49,655 nucleotides of DNA from positions 1 through 49,655 of the forward strand of contig CAJFUR010000156.1 of NCBI GenBank assembly GCA_904420215.1, read 5' to 3'. Source of the DNA: an uncultured Eggerthellaceae bacterium. Lineage in GTDB: Bacteria; Actinomycetota; Coriobacteriia; Coriobacteriales; Eggerthellaceae. Of this stretch, positions 1 through 8,882 are shown piece after piece. The position numbers and the translations under genes were made by a program. The notes beneath the pieces are model-generated. The model made no database searches. It was not told the DNA's origin and was given only the letters and a program-made list of their open reading frames with translations. Numbering within the stretch: position 1 is the first letter of the stretch; each line of letters starts with the position of its first letter.

Positions 1-741
1 CACGCGCTCGGCGTAGTCGCGCGTGTTGATGCCCGCGCCCACCATGTAGCGCTTGTGGGCGTCCAGCATCTCGTTGGGGTTCGACTTGTGGGAGTCGTAG
101 TCCTTGCGGAACACCAGGTACATCAAGTGGTCGTCGGCGTCCACCACCGGCAACGAGTTCAGCTTGTGGTCCCAAATGAGGTCGTTGGCCTCCTTGAGCG
201 ACGTGTCGGCCGGCGCCACCACCATCTTCTCGCGCGGCGTCATGAAGTCCGCCACCTTCTCGTCCAGCGACATGCGCGACAGGCGGTAGTCGCGCCCGGT
301 CACGATGCCCAGCAGCTTGCCGTGCGCCGTGCCGTCCTCGGTGACCGGCATGGTGGAATGGCCGTGTTCCTCCTTCAGCGCCACCACGTCGGCAAGCGTC
401 ATGTCGGGCGACAGGTTGGCGTCGCTGGTCACGAAGCCGGCCTTGTAGTCTTTCACGCGCGCCACCATGGCAGCCTGCTGCTCGATGGTCTGCGAGCCGT
501 AGATGAACGAAAGGCCGCCCTCGGTGGCCAGCGCAATGGCCATGCCGTCGTCGGAAACCGCCTGCATGATGGCCGACACCATGGGGATGTTCAGGGAAAT
601 GGCCGGCTCCTCGCCGCGGCGGTACTTCACCAACGGCGTTTTCAGGCTCACGTCCTGCGGGACGCAGCGCGAGGACGAATACCCGGGAACCAGCAGGTAC
701 TCGTTGAAGGTGCGGGACGGCTCGTCGAAGTAGTAGGCCAT
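1..741 (-). CDS. guaB: IMP dehydrogenase, N-terminal part (runs off the left edge)
   Basis: Oxidises IMP to XMP with NAD+, the committed step of GMP synthesis in the cytoplasm. The 247 codons present begin [20 protein letters not shown] and contain the family's N-terminal barrel strands ([15 protein letters not shown], then [13 protein letters not shown]) followed by the inserted CBS pair (about residues 110-225, with [18 protein letters not shown] and MTPREKMV). The catalytic Cys loop and flap lie beyond the edge. The start ATG has an upstream GGAGGAATC. The Y-x-F-x-EPS opening suggests the GuaB form common in Clostridia and Coriobacteria. The gene appears monocistronic. Identification is confident; completeness cannot be judged. 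Confidence 0.93.
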   Translation of the reverse strand, partial: MAYYFDEPSRTFNEYLLVPGYSSSRCVPQDVSLKTPLVKYRRGEEPAISLNIPMVSAIMQAVSDDGMAIALATEGGLSFIYGSQTIEQQAAMVARVKDYKAGFVTSDANLSPDMTLADVVALKEEHGHSTMPVTEDGTAHGKLLGIVTGRDYRLSRMSLDEKVADFMTPREKMVVAPADTSLKEANDLIWDHKLNSLPVVDADDHLMYLVFRKDYDSHKSNPNEMLDAHKRYMVGAGINTRDYAERV

Positions 742-840
742 GATTCCTCCATCTGCTCTCGGTCTCGGCGTGGCACGGTGCGGAACGGTGCGCCCGCGGC
801 GGCGTTTCGTCATGCACCCGTTACTCATGTGTTACCCGCT

Positions 841-846
841 ATTATA
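841..846 (-). promoter_or_regulatory. Candidate -10 box of the guaB promoter
   Basis: The minus strand reads TATAAT about 95 bases upstream of the guaB start, in otherwise G+C-rich sequence. No convincing -35 hexamer lies 16-18 bases further up, so this rests on one box. The rest of 742-1031 holds only the hairpin described next. Confidence 0.35.
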
Positions 847-936
847 GCCACGCAGCCAGCCCCGACGCGATGATTCCGGCGAAAAGCCCGAATGTGGAGA
901 AATCTCCCGCCCGCCCAAACAGGCGGCCCAAACGCA

Positions 937-975
937 GCTGGGCCGGGGCAGGCTTGCGCCTAACCCCGGCCCAGC
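937..975 (-). terminator. Perfect 12-bp hairpin downstream of the reductase operon
   Basis: Arms at 937-948 and 964-975 (GCTGGGCCGGGG and its exact complement) enclose a 15-base loop. It lies 57 bases past the torD-like stop, between that operon and guaB, which is read in the same direction. There is no strong T tract, so termination is inferred from the stem and its location. Confidence 0.5.
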
Positions 976-1031
976 GTTCCCGCCATGCCGCCGCGGCCCT
1001 CGCCGGAAAGCGCGAAGGCCGCAAAATGCCG

Positions 1032-1661
1032 CTACCCGCTCACGAGGTCCGCCACGGCGCGGGCCGCCATCCCGCACACCTGCGAATACAAATCCTCCCC
1101 GCGCTCGCGCAGTGCATCGGCTGCATCGGGCATCCACCGGGCGGCATGCTCGTCCGCGAACTGGACGAGCAGGTCGCAGGAGTGCCCGTCTGCGGCGCCC
1201 GCCTTTTCGGCGAGCGCCGCCATGAACAGAAGCTCGCACGCCATGGAGTCGGGCTTCAGGTTCTTCACCGCCAGATCGTATCCCGCGATGGCGCGGCAGT
1301 CGAACCCTGCGGCCTGATAGCACCGCAGCACATGGGCCGCGTGCATGCCACCGAACGACCCGAACCGGCGCACCCCTCCTTCCACGTGCGCGGCCCGCAC
1401 GCAGCTTTCTGCCAACGGAACGAAGCAGCTGCTTGCGGGAACGAAGAACCGGTCGTAATACCGCTGCACGAGGTCTTTTCCCTCCATGCCCCGATAGGGC
1501 GGCTCGCCAACCTCTTGCTGCACGCGGCGCACTCTCTCGACAAGCGCCTCATCGGGAAGCGTCAGCAATGCCTCCGCGCACAGGCCGGCAATGGTGGCGA
1601 ACCCGCGCAGCTCTTCCGCCGAAAGGCGGCTTTCGCGTTCCACGTTATCGCTCCCCCGCAT
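1032..1661 (-). CDS. TorD/DmsD-family reductase maturation chaperone
   Basis: Predicted cytoplasmic chaperone of 209 residues that binds the Tat signal of a molybdoenzyme and holds it until the cofactor is inserted. All-helical sequence with the family's characteristic middle stretch (YYDRFFVPASSCFVPLAES, about residues 67-86) and a later helix with NLKPDSMACELLFMAALAEK, where TorD proteins have the D-x-x-x-x-E-L-x-F-M pattern. It is the last gene of a four-gene operon, beginning 9 bases after the NrfD-like gene, so its client is most likely the large subunit encoded at 3173-6262. Sequence is clearly distinct from the second TorD at 33138-33797, consistent with separate clients. Confidence 0.8.
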   Translation of the reverse strand: MRGSDNVERESRLSAEELRGFATIAGLCAEALLTLPDEALVERVRRVQQEVGEPPYRGMEGKDLVQRYYDRFFVPASSCFVPLAESCVRAAHVEGGVRRFGSFGGMHAAHVLRCYQAAGFDCRAIAGYDLAVKNLKPDSMACELLFMAALAEKAGAADGHSCDLLVQFADEHAARWMPDAADALRERGEDLYSQVCGMAARAVADLVSG

Positions 1662-1670
1662 CGGCGAACC

Positions 1671-2525
1671 CTAGGCGAAAATCGCCACGGCGGCCACCAC
1701 GATCACGTAGCGGAATGCGAAGGCGCCGATGACGATGCACACGTACTCCGCAATCTTCAGCGCGCCGGCCGACCCGGGGGCCTTTTTCGCCGCAATGTTG
1801 CACGCAAGGGGGGCAACCAGCCCGACGACAACCACGCCAAGCCAGAAAACGACCGCGTAATCGCCCGACACGATGCCGGCCACGGAAGCCTGGGCGGCAA
1901 TGCCGGCCGATCCCTGAACGGAAGCGGCAACCGCCAGAACGACGGCGATTGCCGCACCCGCCAAAACGGGCAGCGCAATGCCGAGATGCAGCTTCTCTGC
2001 CAGCCCGCCCGCTTCGCCTTCGCCCGCAAGGCGCGCAACGAGGCCGTATGCCGCATAGCCCGCATAGGCGGCCGAGAAAAGGAACGCCACCGGCAGAGCC
2101 ACGATGTTCCAAAGCGGGAAAGCCGCCGCCGAACCAAGCAGGACCCCCGTGTACAGGGAAACGCACAGGCCAATGACGCACACGACCACTTCCAACGCCC
2201 GCGGCACCGCCCGCTTCATCGCCATCATGACGATGCACACGAACGTGCCCAGCAAAAACAGGCTGATGAAGATCACGCCCCACGCCATCACCGAGCCAAG
2301 GTTGCTGATCAGGTTGAAGAACTTGAGCGGGTCCCTCATTCCGCCCTGGGCGTCAACAGCCAGTATGACCGCGCCGAGCGCCACCGTCACGAACGCGACG
2401 ATCATTCCCACGAACCGGTCCTTGGAAAGCCCTTCGCCCTTGCGGGCAAGGGTGGCGAAAATGAACGTCCAGGCCCCAAGGCCAGCCAAAAACAAATCGC
2501 ATGCCACCAAACCATCCCAAACCAT
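1671..2525 (-). CDS. NrfD/PsrC-type membrane quinol oxidase subunit
   Basis: Integral membrane protein of 284 residues with about eight hydrophobic segments and no cytochrome-type His pairs. Segments such as FNLISNLGSVMAWGVIFI and YTGVLLGSAAAFPLWN resemble the quinol-site helices of the NrfD/PsrC/TtrC family. It probably oxidises menaquinol and passes electrons to the four-cluster ferredoxin encoded just upstream (5-base gap), anchoring the reductase on the outer face of the membrane. DmsC is the alternative family, also a heme-free anchor; the F-P-L-W-N motif after a Y-T-G helix favours NrfD. The same motif type recurs in the second operon's anchor at 32107-32979. Confidence 0.78.
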   Translation of the reverse strand: MVWDGLVACDLFLAGLGAWTFIFATLARKGEGLSKDRFVGMIVAFVTVALGAVILAVDAQGGMRDPLKFFNLISNLGSVMAWGVIFISLFLLGTFVCIVMMAMKRAVPRALEVVVCVIGLCVSLYTGVLLGSAAAFPLWNIVALPVAFLFSAAYAGYAAYGLVARLAGEGEAGGLAEKLHLGIALPVLAGAAIAVVLAVAASVQGSAGIAAQASVAGIVSGDYAVVFWLGVVVVGLVAPLACNIAAKKAPGSAGALKIAEYVCIVIGAFAFRYVIVVAAVAIFA

Positions 2526-2530
2526 AGTAG

Positions 2531-3157
2531 CTACCTGCCCTCATACGGAGTTTTGACATTGCCTCCCTTGTGGATTGCAGAAACGCGCTGCAACGACAGG
2601 GTCTTATCAAGGCCGATATAGCGCACCCGCGGGTTCATCCCCATATCGTCCATCAGCGCTTCGCCGCCGCCACAGGAGGCAAGGAGCTTCGATATGTCGC
2701 TATCGGGGTCGTTCGTGTCGCCGAACACGCGCGCCGTGGTGATGCACGTGTCCACGCAGGCCGGCAGCAGGCCGTTTTCCACACGGTGGTGGCAGAACGT
2801 GCATTTCTGCACGACGCCGGAATCGCCTGCCATGTGGCGCACGCCGTAGGGGCATGCCGCCATGCAGAACTTGCATCCGATGCACTTGGACTCGTCAACC
2901 TGCACCGACCCGTCCTCGGCCACGTAGCTTGCCCCCGTCGGGCAAACCGACACGCAGGTGGGGTTTTCGCAGTGGTTGCAGATCTTGGGCAGGTTGGCCC
3001 GGCAGATGGTGCCGTTCTCGTCGGTGTCCCAGCTTTCCACCCATGTGTTGAAAACACCCAGATCGATGCCGTTTTCCTGTTTGCATGCTATCGTGCACGC
3101 GTTGCATCCGATGCACCGCGACAAGTCGATGAGCATCCCGTATTTCACGTCGCTCAC
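2531..3157 (-). CDS. Four-cluster ferredoxin-type electron transfer subunit (TtrB/DmsB/PsrB family)
   Basis: 208 residues with four cysteine groups typical of four [4Fe-4S] clusters: CIGCNACTIACK (near residue 16), CNHCENPTCVSVCP (near 61), CIGCKFCMAACP (near 92), and CTFCH with a distal CVDTC. It links the NrfD quinol oxidase to the molybdopterin subunit. The start is a GTG at 3157 preceded by a GAGGGGGAT ribosome site. The gene lies 15 bases after the catalytic subunit and 5 bases before the anchor, so translation is probably coupled. No Tat signal is present; like its family it would be co-exported with the Tat-bearing large subunit. Confidence 0.88.
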   Translation of the reverse strand: MSDVKYGMLIDLSRCIGCNACTIACKQENGIDLGVFNTWVESWDTDENGTICRANLPKICNHCENPTCVSVCPTGASYVAEDGSVQVDESKCIGCKFCMAACPYGVRHMAGDSGVVQKCTFCHHRVENGLLPACVDTCITTARVFGDTNDPDSDISKLLASCGGGEALMDDMGMNPRVRYIGLDKTLSLQRVSAIHKGGNVKTPYEGR

Positions 3158-3172
3158 AGCAATCCCCCTCCC

Positions 3173-6100
3173 TTACGCCTTCTCTATCTTGAACATGCCC
3201 CCGCAGCGCCCGGGACTCGAAGCGTCGTTGTCGGCAATGATCGCCATGGCGCCGTCTTTCGAGGCTATGGGGTCGAGCATCGTCACAATGCGCGTTCCGG
3301 CGGCTATGGCCTTGTTCCCCGGCACCAGCTCCCCGTCGATTTCGATGTCCTGCGCGCCGTAGGCAAGGTGCCCGTACCCGAACGATACGGCGAACGCCCC
3401 TTGCACCTGGCCGGCCCTGACCATGGCCTCGCCTTCCGTGACGTCGCCGGCCGGGGTTATGCAGCGCACCGTGTCCCCGTCGCGGATGCCGAGGTTCTTC
3501 GCATCGACCTCGTTGATCTCGACGTAGTTGTGCTCGCACAGATCGCGCATGAGCGGGCTGTTGGCAAGCATGGACACCGAGCGGAACTTCGCCTTGTGCT
3601 CGGACCCGGTGAACGGGTATTCTTCGGCCGAGTAGTAATCCGTCATGGGAGACAGGTCGCTGAACACCTGGGGATGGTACGCAAGCGTCCCCTCGAACGT
3701 CTTGCCGGAGTAGCAGTTCGGCGTGGTGGCGCGCTTCTCGTTGTACACCCAGATCTCCATCGGCTTCGACTTCTTCATGCGCCCGTCCTTGGAGAACAGG
3801 TAATTGGGTTCCTCGTACCGCCCGCCGCGGGACAGGATCTTCATCACCTTGGGCAGCTCCTCGGCGCTTATCGCGTCCTTGAAAGCCTGGGGCAGCTCGT
3901 CAAGCCCCTGCATCTCCATTTCCTCCGGGGTGATGTCGTCCACGGGCGTTTCCTCGGCATAGGCCAAATTGGCGAGGGCCTTGGCATAGTAATCGTAGAC
4001 GTTGTTGAAATCCCACTTGGTGCCGTCGGCGGCCGTGAAGGCGCCTTCGCCCCATCCGGGCAGGTCGCATGCTTTCGCAATGTCGATGAGCAGGGTTTCC
4101 CAGCAGGCATAGCGCCCGTCGTCAAGCTGCATGACCTTCGGCTTGCTCGCCTCCCAGCGCACCGTGGTGCCATAGCCGCCCGGACGGGTGAGGACCGGGA
4201 ACCCGAAGCTTTCGTACTGCGTCACGTCGGGGACGATGTAGTCGGCGTACTGGGCCATTTCCCCCACGACCACGTCGCAGGCAATGTGCAGCGGCAGCAC
4301 GTCCGGGTCCTTCAGCCTGTCGATGACTTCCTGACGGAACGTCCCCGGCCCCGCCTGGATGGGGTTGCCCATCCACGTCAGCATGATCTTGCACTGGTAC
4401 GGATACTGGTTGACCACCGACATGACAGTCTGGGTGTCGGACAGGGGGGCGTTCGCGTACCAGGGGAGCTTCGGCTTCGGGTCCGCCTCGCCAGCCGCCT
4501 TGCGGTTCTTGTACTCGTCGGTTTTCGTCCATGCCTTGCCACCGCGCGATATCCCGGTGGCGTTGGCCTTGCTCACCTTGGGGGCGTCGGCGGGCGTGGA
4601 CGTGTCGTAGCGCTTGCCCTTGCCCTCGATGGTGGGACTCAGTTTCGTCATGCGCCCGCCAACCATGCCGTTGGCGCCAATCATCTGGGTGAGGACCTCG
4701 CGCCCGATGGGGGCGTCCATGCCAACGACGTTGGCGGTGGCCGCAGAGGTGGTGCAGACGCTCGCCCTCACGCCGTGGCTTGCGAATTCCTTGCCCATGC
4801 GCTCGAACTCGTCGGCGGGAACGCCGGTTATCTCGGCATATTCGGCAATCGTGTAGTAGTTCACGGTTTCCTCCATGAGCGAGAACCCCGTGCGCACCTT
4901 GATGCCGTTCACCTCGCCTTCGAAGAACAGCTCGCCCTTCGCAACTGCGGTATGGGCCGCAGGCGCGCCCGTCTCGGCGTCTATGACGACATGTATTTCC
5001 GCGGCGTCTTCGCCTTCCGCCACGGCCACGCCCGCCTCGTCCGCGCGCAGCAGGCGCTTGTAGTGGGGATGGCTTTCGTCCACCACGACAAGATGGCTCG
5101 CGTTCGAATAGGCGTTGTACCCTCCGGCCACGGCCGCCTTGTAGTTGGCGAAGGCCATGGCATCGGCGTTGTACGTCTTGTCGCGCATGAGGATTTGCGC
5201 AATGGCCGCATAGAGGGCGCCGTTGGTGGCGGGCTTGATGGGGATCCACTTGATGTTCTCCATCGTGGGCGTGACGGCGCCGTTGGACAGGGTGGGGTCG
5301 AGCACGTCTATTTTGAGGGTGCCCGCCTTCAGGCATTCCACGACGTGCTTGCCAACGAGCTGGAAGTTGTTGCCGTTGGCGCCCGGGAACGACCCGCTCC
5401 AAAGAATGTACTCGGCTCCGTCGATGTCCGACACCGTTGCCGAGCCGCTCTTGTACAGCGACGTCGCGCCGCCTGCCGCAGCGCAGCTGGAATTGTGGCC
5501 CATCGAGTTCATCGTCCCGAAAGTGGACGCGAAGCGCGTCTTCAGCCCGCCTCTGCCGTCGCCGCGCGAAGACCACATGAGAAGCTGGTTCGACTTCGGC
5601 CCCAAGCCGGGCTGTTCGGGGTCCATCGGCGTGACGGGGTCGTGTATGCTCTTGAAGCCTTCGATCTCCCGGTCCTCTCCGAGTTCGGCGAACAGCTTGC
5701 CGCCCTCGGTTATTTCCTCTATCAGTTCATCCCACGAAATGGGACGCCATTTCCCTTCTCCGCGCGCGCCCGCGCGCTTGAGGGGAACCGTGATCCTGTC
5801 CGGCTGGCTGACCGCGTCGAGCGTGCCCTTCCCGCGGGCACACACGGTCGCATGCAGCTTCGCGCCCTTGCCGTTTGCGAAGCTCATGGCGCGGTATGCG
5901 TCTTCAAGCGGCGCGTCGAAGGGAAGATAGGGCTCCGCGCATGCCGGATTGTAGGGGTTGCCGCCAACGGACAGTATCTCGCCCGTGGCGCGGTCGAGCT
6001 TCAGGCGGTTCGCGCACGAGCTGTAGCACCCCACGCACGAAGAATAGCGAATGATGACGTCCTTGTTGACCGTGACTTCCCCCGTTTTGGGATCGACCTT

Positions 6101-6262
6101 CGCCTCGACGGGCTTTCCTTGCGCGGGCTTGGGAAATGCCGTGTCGTCGGCGATTGCAACCCCGGGGTTTCCCACCGAAAGGCTCCCTCCTGCAGCCGCC
6201 GCAACGCCCAATGCCCCAGCCGCCTTGAGAAAACTCCGCCGGGGTATGCTTGGTGAAACCAT
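3173..6262 (-). CDS. Tat-exported molybdopterin reductase, TtrA/ArrA/SrdA-like catalytic subunit
   Basis: 1029-residue catalytic subunit of the DMSO reductase superfamily. The Tat signal is at residues 1-38 (PRRSFLKAAG). A [4Fe-4S] site uses Cys76, Cys79, Cys83 and Cys141 (CVGCYSSC, then CARGKG). The segment PLKRAGARGEGKWRPISWDE and the later GPKSNQLL...GDGRGG...FGT run match the TtrA/ArrA/selenate reductase branch rather than DmsA. Cys260 in NSSCAAAGG is the likely molybdenum ligand. A C-terminal pterin-binding domain ends near ASSPGRCGGMFKI. The ATG at 6262 was chosen because AGGAGG lies 8 bases upstream and the Tat motif follows; the frame is open further 5' without signal-like sequence. 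Electron acceptor (tetrathionate, arsenate, selenate or other) cannot be read from sequence. Confidence 0.85.
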   Translation of the reverse strand: MVSPSIPRRSFLKAAGALGVAAAAGGSLSVGNPGVAIADDTAFPKPAQGKPVEAKVDPKTGEVTVNKDVIIRYSSCVGCYSSCANRLKLDRATGEILSVGGNPYNPACAEPYLPFDAPLEDAYRAMSFANGKGAKLHATVCARGKGTLDAVSQPDRITVPLKRAGARGEGKWRPISWDELIEEITEGGKLFAELGEDREIEGFKSIHDPVTPMDPEQPGLGPKSNQLLMWSSRGDGRGGLKTRFASTFGTMNSMGHNSSCAAAGGATSLYKSGSATVSDIDGAEYILWSGSFPGANGNNFQLVGKHVVECLKAGTLKIDVLDPTLSNGAVTPTMENIKWIPIKPATNGALYAAIAQILMRDKTYNADAMAFANYKAAVAGGYNAYSNASHLVVVDESHPHYKRLLRADEAGVAVAEGEDAAEIHVVIDAETGAPAAHTAVAKGELFFEGEVNGIKVRTGFSLMEETVNYYTIAEYAEITGVPADEFERMGKEFASHGVRASVCTTSAATANVVGMDAPIGREVLTQMIGANGMVGGRMTKLSPTIEGKGKRYDTSTPADAPKVSKANATGISRGGKAWTKTDEYKNRKAAGEADPKPKLPWYANAPLSDTQTVMSVVNQYPYQCKIMLTWMGNPIQAGPGTFRQEVIDRLKDPDVLPLHIACDVVVGEMAQYADYIVPDVTQYESFGFPVLTRPGGYGTTVRWEASKPKVMQLDDGRYACWETLLIDIAKACDLPGWGEGAFTAADGTKWDFNNVYDYYAKALANLAYAEETPVDDITPEEMEMQGLDELPQAFKDAISAEELPKVMKILSRGGRYEEPNYLFSKDGRMKKSKPMEIWVYNEKRATTPNCYSGKTFEGTLAYHPQVFSDLSPMTDYYSAEEYPFTGSEHKAKFRSVSMLANSPLMRDLCEHNYVEINEVDAKNLGIRDGDTVRCITPAGDVTEGEAMVRAGQVQGAFAVSFGYGHLAYGAQDIEIDGELVPGNKAIAAGTRIVTMLDPIASKDGAMAIIADNDASSPGRCGGMFKIEKA

Positions 6263-6603
6263 ACTCACATCCTCCTTCTTTGCCTTTCCCGCCATGACCG
6301 GCGGGCTTCGTCCCCGCCCATCCCGCGCGATTCGCCCCTGTTCCACCCTGCCCGATGAGAATCGTGCGGGCATGGCGCATGCGGCATCCGGCAGAAAGCC
6401 ATGCGAAAGCACCGGCCTTTCGGTCGGCAATGCGCTTGGAAGATTCGTGTTCGGACGCAACGGCGCAGCGCGGGCAAGGCGCGACTGGCGTGCAGAAGGT
6501 GGCCACCCCTACAGCAGTGACATTATCCTTCCCTTCGACGCGCCGGGCCATCTCGAAAAGCTGATAGCCCTATAACGAGAAAAGAAGCGCCTTGGGGAAA
6601 TCG
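6263..6603. other. Intergenic region upstream of the reductase operon
   Basis: No gene is supported in these 341 bases. They must hold the operon promoter and presumably the binding site of the LysR protein encoded upstream on the same strand. Near 6510-6580 the sequence is relatively A+T-rich, with a minus-strand TAATGT and TTATAGGGCTAT, but no promoter is clear enough to assign. Confidence 0.5.
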
Positions 6604-7560
6604 TTATCGCCCGCGCCCGCGAAGGCCGTCGGGCGAAGCCGCGGCCTGCCCCCGCAAATGCGCCAAGAGCATTCGAAGCGCGGGGTTGTCGTTTTTCTTG
6701 GAGTAGACGAAAGCGGGGCTGAACGTCTTGCCATCAACGGACATCTTCTTGAAGACCCTGTTTTCCACATGGGCGTACTGGGGTTTGCGCGTGTCCGCCT
6801 CGCACAGCCAGACGACTTCGTCGTCGCACACGGACAGCAGCGCCTCCATGTGGGAACCCGCATGCCGCACGATTTCAAGCGCTATGCCCCAGCGCTCGCA
6901 CAGGGCGCGGACGCACGCCCGAAAGGCATCCCAGCGGGCGTCGGCCGCAACGAACATGCGGCACCCGTCGAGGTCCTGGATCGTGATAACGTCGCGCGAG
7001 GCGAGCGGATGGCTTTCGTGCACCCACAGGCACCGGTCGTATTCCGCCTCGCCGGGAATGCACTCGTAGCCGAAATCGTCCCGCATCGAAGGGTCGTCCT
7101 CGATGATGCAGGGGTCGAAGACGACCCCCGTGTCGGCGGACCCGTCCGCCAGAAGGTCGAAAAGCGCATGCCCCTCGGACACCGTCTGGGCCACGGAAAC
7201 CGCGGGGTTTTCCTTCATGAAGCCGACGACGGCCGTTTCGTACATGAAAATGACGTCGCTTGTTTCCACGGGCCGTTCTATCACCAGCCGCACCGGCTCC
7301 CCCCGCGAGAGGTCCCGGCATTCGGCGACGGTTTTCTCGTAATGGGAAAGCATCCACTCGGCCTCTCGGTAGAACTTGCCCCCCGCGGGGGTGAGCGCAA
7401 GGGGCTTTCCGCGGATGACGAGGTCGAAACCCAATTCGCGCTCCATGGACGCAATGTGGTTCGAAAGGGCCGGCTGGGTGATGAACAGCTCCGCAGCGGC
7501 TTTGCTGAAATTCAGGCAGCGCGCCAAAACGACGAATTCATGGAAGTCCTCTACCCTCAT
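6604..7560 (-). CDS. LysR-family transcriptional regulator
   Basis: 318-residue regulator. The N-terminal winged helix (residues 1-60) has the classic LysR pattern: FVVLARCLNFSKAAAELFIT, then QPALSNHIASMERELG and LALTPAG. The rest is a two-lobed effector-binding domain that senses an unknown small molecule. The start MRVEDFHEF at 7560 is favoured over an upstream in-frame ATG because LysR proteins begin 3-8 residues before the first helix; a G run just upstream may act as ribosome site. It lies directly upstream of the molybdoenzyme operon on the same strand, suggesting control of that operon, and is divergent from the gene at 7750. Confidence 0.88.
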   Translation of the reverse strand: MRVEDFHEFVVLARCLNFSKAAAELFITQPALSNHIASMERELGFDLVIRGKPLALTPAGGKFYREAEWMLSHYEKTVAECRDLSRGEPVRLVIERPVETSDVIFMYETAVVGFMKENPAVSVAQTVSEGHALFDLLADGSADTGVVFDPCIIEDDPSMRDDFGYECIPGEAEYDRCLWVHESHPLASRDVITIQDLDGCRMFVAADARWDAFRACVRALCERWGIALEIVRHAGSHMEALLSVCDDEVVWLCEADTRKPQYAHVENRVFKKMSVDGKTFSPAFVYSKKNDNPALRMLLAHLRGQAAASPDGLRGRGR

Positions 7561-7749
7561 ATGAACTGCCCCCCCCCGCGACAACGGTCAAGACAGGTCG
7601 CGCAACGAGACAGGCCAAACTATACCACATCGCCGGGACGCGCCGCCCGCACGGGCGCCACTGCGCGCGTTCAACGCCACGGGCTGGTGCTCCTTCCATG
7701 CGCGCCAGTTGCCCGATGCCGGCAGCTTTTGCCATAATGGTTCGCCACA

Positions 7750-8436
7750 ATGCAAACGGGGATGCAGTCAATGCCAACAAAAGCCACGGAAGCGACCGGG
7801 GACGCAGAGCGGAACGCCCAGGCGCACCGGCGCCATACGGCGCCTTCCCCATGCCCCGGCACGCCTGGGCGCAACGGGGCGGTCCTTCCCGCGGACGGAA
7901 AGACGCCGTTGCGCTGCACGGGCACGGCCGGGGAGGCGAGAGGCGCAGGCCCGTGCCGCCGAGGCGAAAGGGCCCTTCCCCACGGCGGCGCGGGACGCCG
8001 AAGCGGTCGCGCCGCCATTCGCAACCACCTGGCAGGCACGCGATTGAGCCTCGCATCCCTCCTGTTCGCGCTCCTTCTGGCCACGACGGCCTGCACCGCA
8101 AGTGCGGGCGCCGGCGGGAGCGAAGGGCGCAGTGCCGCGGGATCCCCCTCCGCAGCGGCCGAAGCCGCGGCGCCCTCGGCCGAAGCCGCCCCTTCGCCAG
8201 AATCCGAAGCCCCCGACGTTGCCGGCCCTGCAGACGAGCGTCCCCAAGGCACGTACTCCCTTGAAAACGTGCCGGACTACGCGGGAAGCCCCTCCGTGGA
8301 AGTGGATGGCAACGCCCCCTCCTTCTCCGAAGCCAAGCGCGCCGATGCCAGCGCCGAAAACCGGCGAGGCTGGAACGGCACGCTGGAAGAAGCCCAAGCC
8401 CAAGGCTACCAGCCCTGCGGCAGATGCAACCCTTGA
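7750..8436 (+). CDS. Small membrane or lipoprotein with a CGRC C-terminus
   Basis: Function not recognised. The frame encodes up to 228 residues, but the real start may be later. Residues near 96-112 form a hydrophobic helix ending in a lipobox (LLATTAC), so a start at the TTG at 8044 would give a 130-residue lipoprotein; no good ribosome site supports it. After an Ala/Pro-rich spacer comes VPDYAGSPSVEVDGNAPSF, which resembles the segment that precedes secreted DNA/RNA nucleases, and then GYQPCGRCNP, like the Ada metal-binding ending. No nuclease domain follows. The first 95 residues look like G+C-driven, non-conserved coding. The C-terminal 75 residues are the reliable part. Confidence 0.55.
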   Translation: MQTGMQSMPTKATEATGDAERNAQAHRRHTAPSPCPGTPGRNGAVLPADGKTPLRCTGTAGEARGAGPCRRGERALPHGGAGRRSGRAAIRNHLAGTRLSLASLLFALLLATTACTASAGAGGSEGRSAAGSPSAAAEAAAPSAEAAPSPESEAPDVAGPADERPQGTYSLENVPDYAGSPSVEVDGNAPSFSEAKRADASAENRRGWNGTLEEAQAQGYQPCGRCNP

Positions 8437-8540
8437 GTGGAGCACACCCCTTCCGAAACGAATTGGCGACCCCCGGGACGCAACCTGTCGAACACCGCAA
8501 GAGAGCCCCCGCAAAACCACCCAACCTGTCCCACGACGGC

Positions 8541-8569
8541 TTTATTGTTTAATATTTTCGTGATATGAT
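8541..8569 (+). promoter_or_regulatory. Promoter of the toxin-antitoxin pair
   Basis: An A+T-rich island (8541-8585) holds TTTATT at 8541-8546, then 17 bases, then TATGAT at 8564-8569, with an extended -10 TG one base before it. It is 46 bases before the toxin start. It is one of the most A+T-rich stretches in the window. Confidence 0.55.
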
Positions 8570-8614
8570 ATTGTAAAATAAAAAGCAGCGGATCCGGAGT
8601 TGCGGAGTCTCTAT

Positions 8615-8872
8615 ATGGAAGGCGAGATAAACGTGCTTCCCTGCGCGCTGAAGCACGGGTTGTCGGAAGACGACGTGAAACTTGCTTGGAGGTGCGCCAA
8701 TGCGGTGAGGATGAGGAATTTCGACATTCCCTGCATCTATGCCGCCGCCGGACCCGATACGAGAGGCAATCTCGCCGAACTGCTTGTTGCAGAACAAGAG
8801 GATGGATCGTTCATTGCGTTTCATGCGATGAAGCTGACCGGCAAAATGGCCAAGGAACTGGGACTGGGTTAG
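8615..8872 (+). CDS. BrnT-like toxin of a type II toxin-antitoxin pair
   Basis: 85 residues. The pattern HGLSEDDVKLAW, then GPDTRGNLAELLVAE, then FHAMKLTGKM matches a widespread small toxin family of actinobacteria, related to BrnT/RelE-like folds, that pairs with ribbon-helix-helix antitoxins. The start at 8615 (MEGEINV) is chosen because GGAG at 8604-8607 is spaced 7 bases from it; an in-frame TTG at 8600 lies too close to its own GGAG. The next gene starts 10 bases after the stop, and its ribosome site overlaps this stop codon. The toxic activity, probably RNA cleavage, is inferred from family resemblance only. Confidence 0.68.
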   Translation: MEGEINVLPCALKHGLSEDDVKLAWRCANAVRMRNFDIPCIYAAAGPDTRGNLAELLVAEQEDGSFIAFHAMKLTGKMAKELGLG

Positions 8873-8882
8873 GAGGAAGGCC

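Noticed and set aside
2570-6256. A 1228-codon open frame on the plus strand
   Set aside because: It lies antisense to the molybdoenzyme operon, whose protein motifs are unmistakable. It is His/Arg/Val-rich, as expected of an open frame opposite G+C-rich codons.
6263-6460. A longer N-terminus for the molybdoenzyme catalytic subunit
   Set aside because: The Tat motif begins at residue 8 from the ATG at 6262, with a proper ribosome site; the upstream extension would bury the signal.
7709-8264. Alternative genes in other frames around 7700-8300
   Set aside because: They are Arg/Pro-rich shadows; only the frame ending at 8436 has a lipobox and family-like C-terminus.
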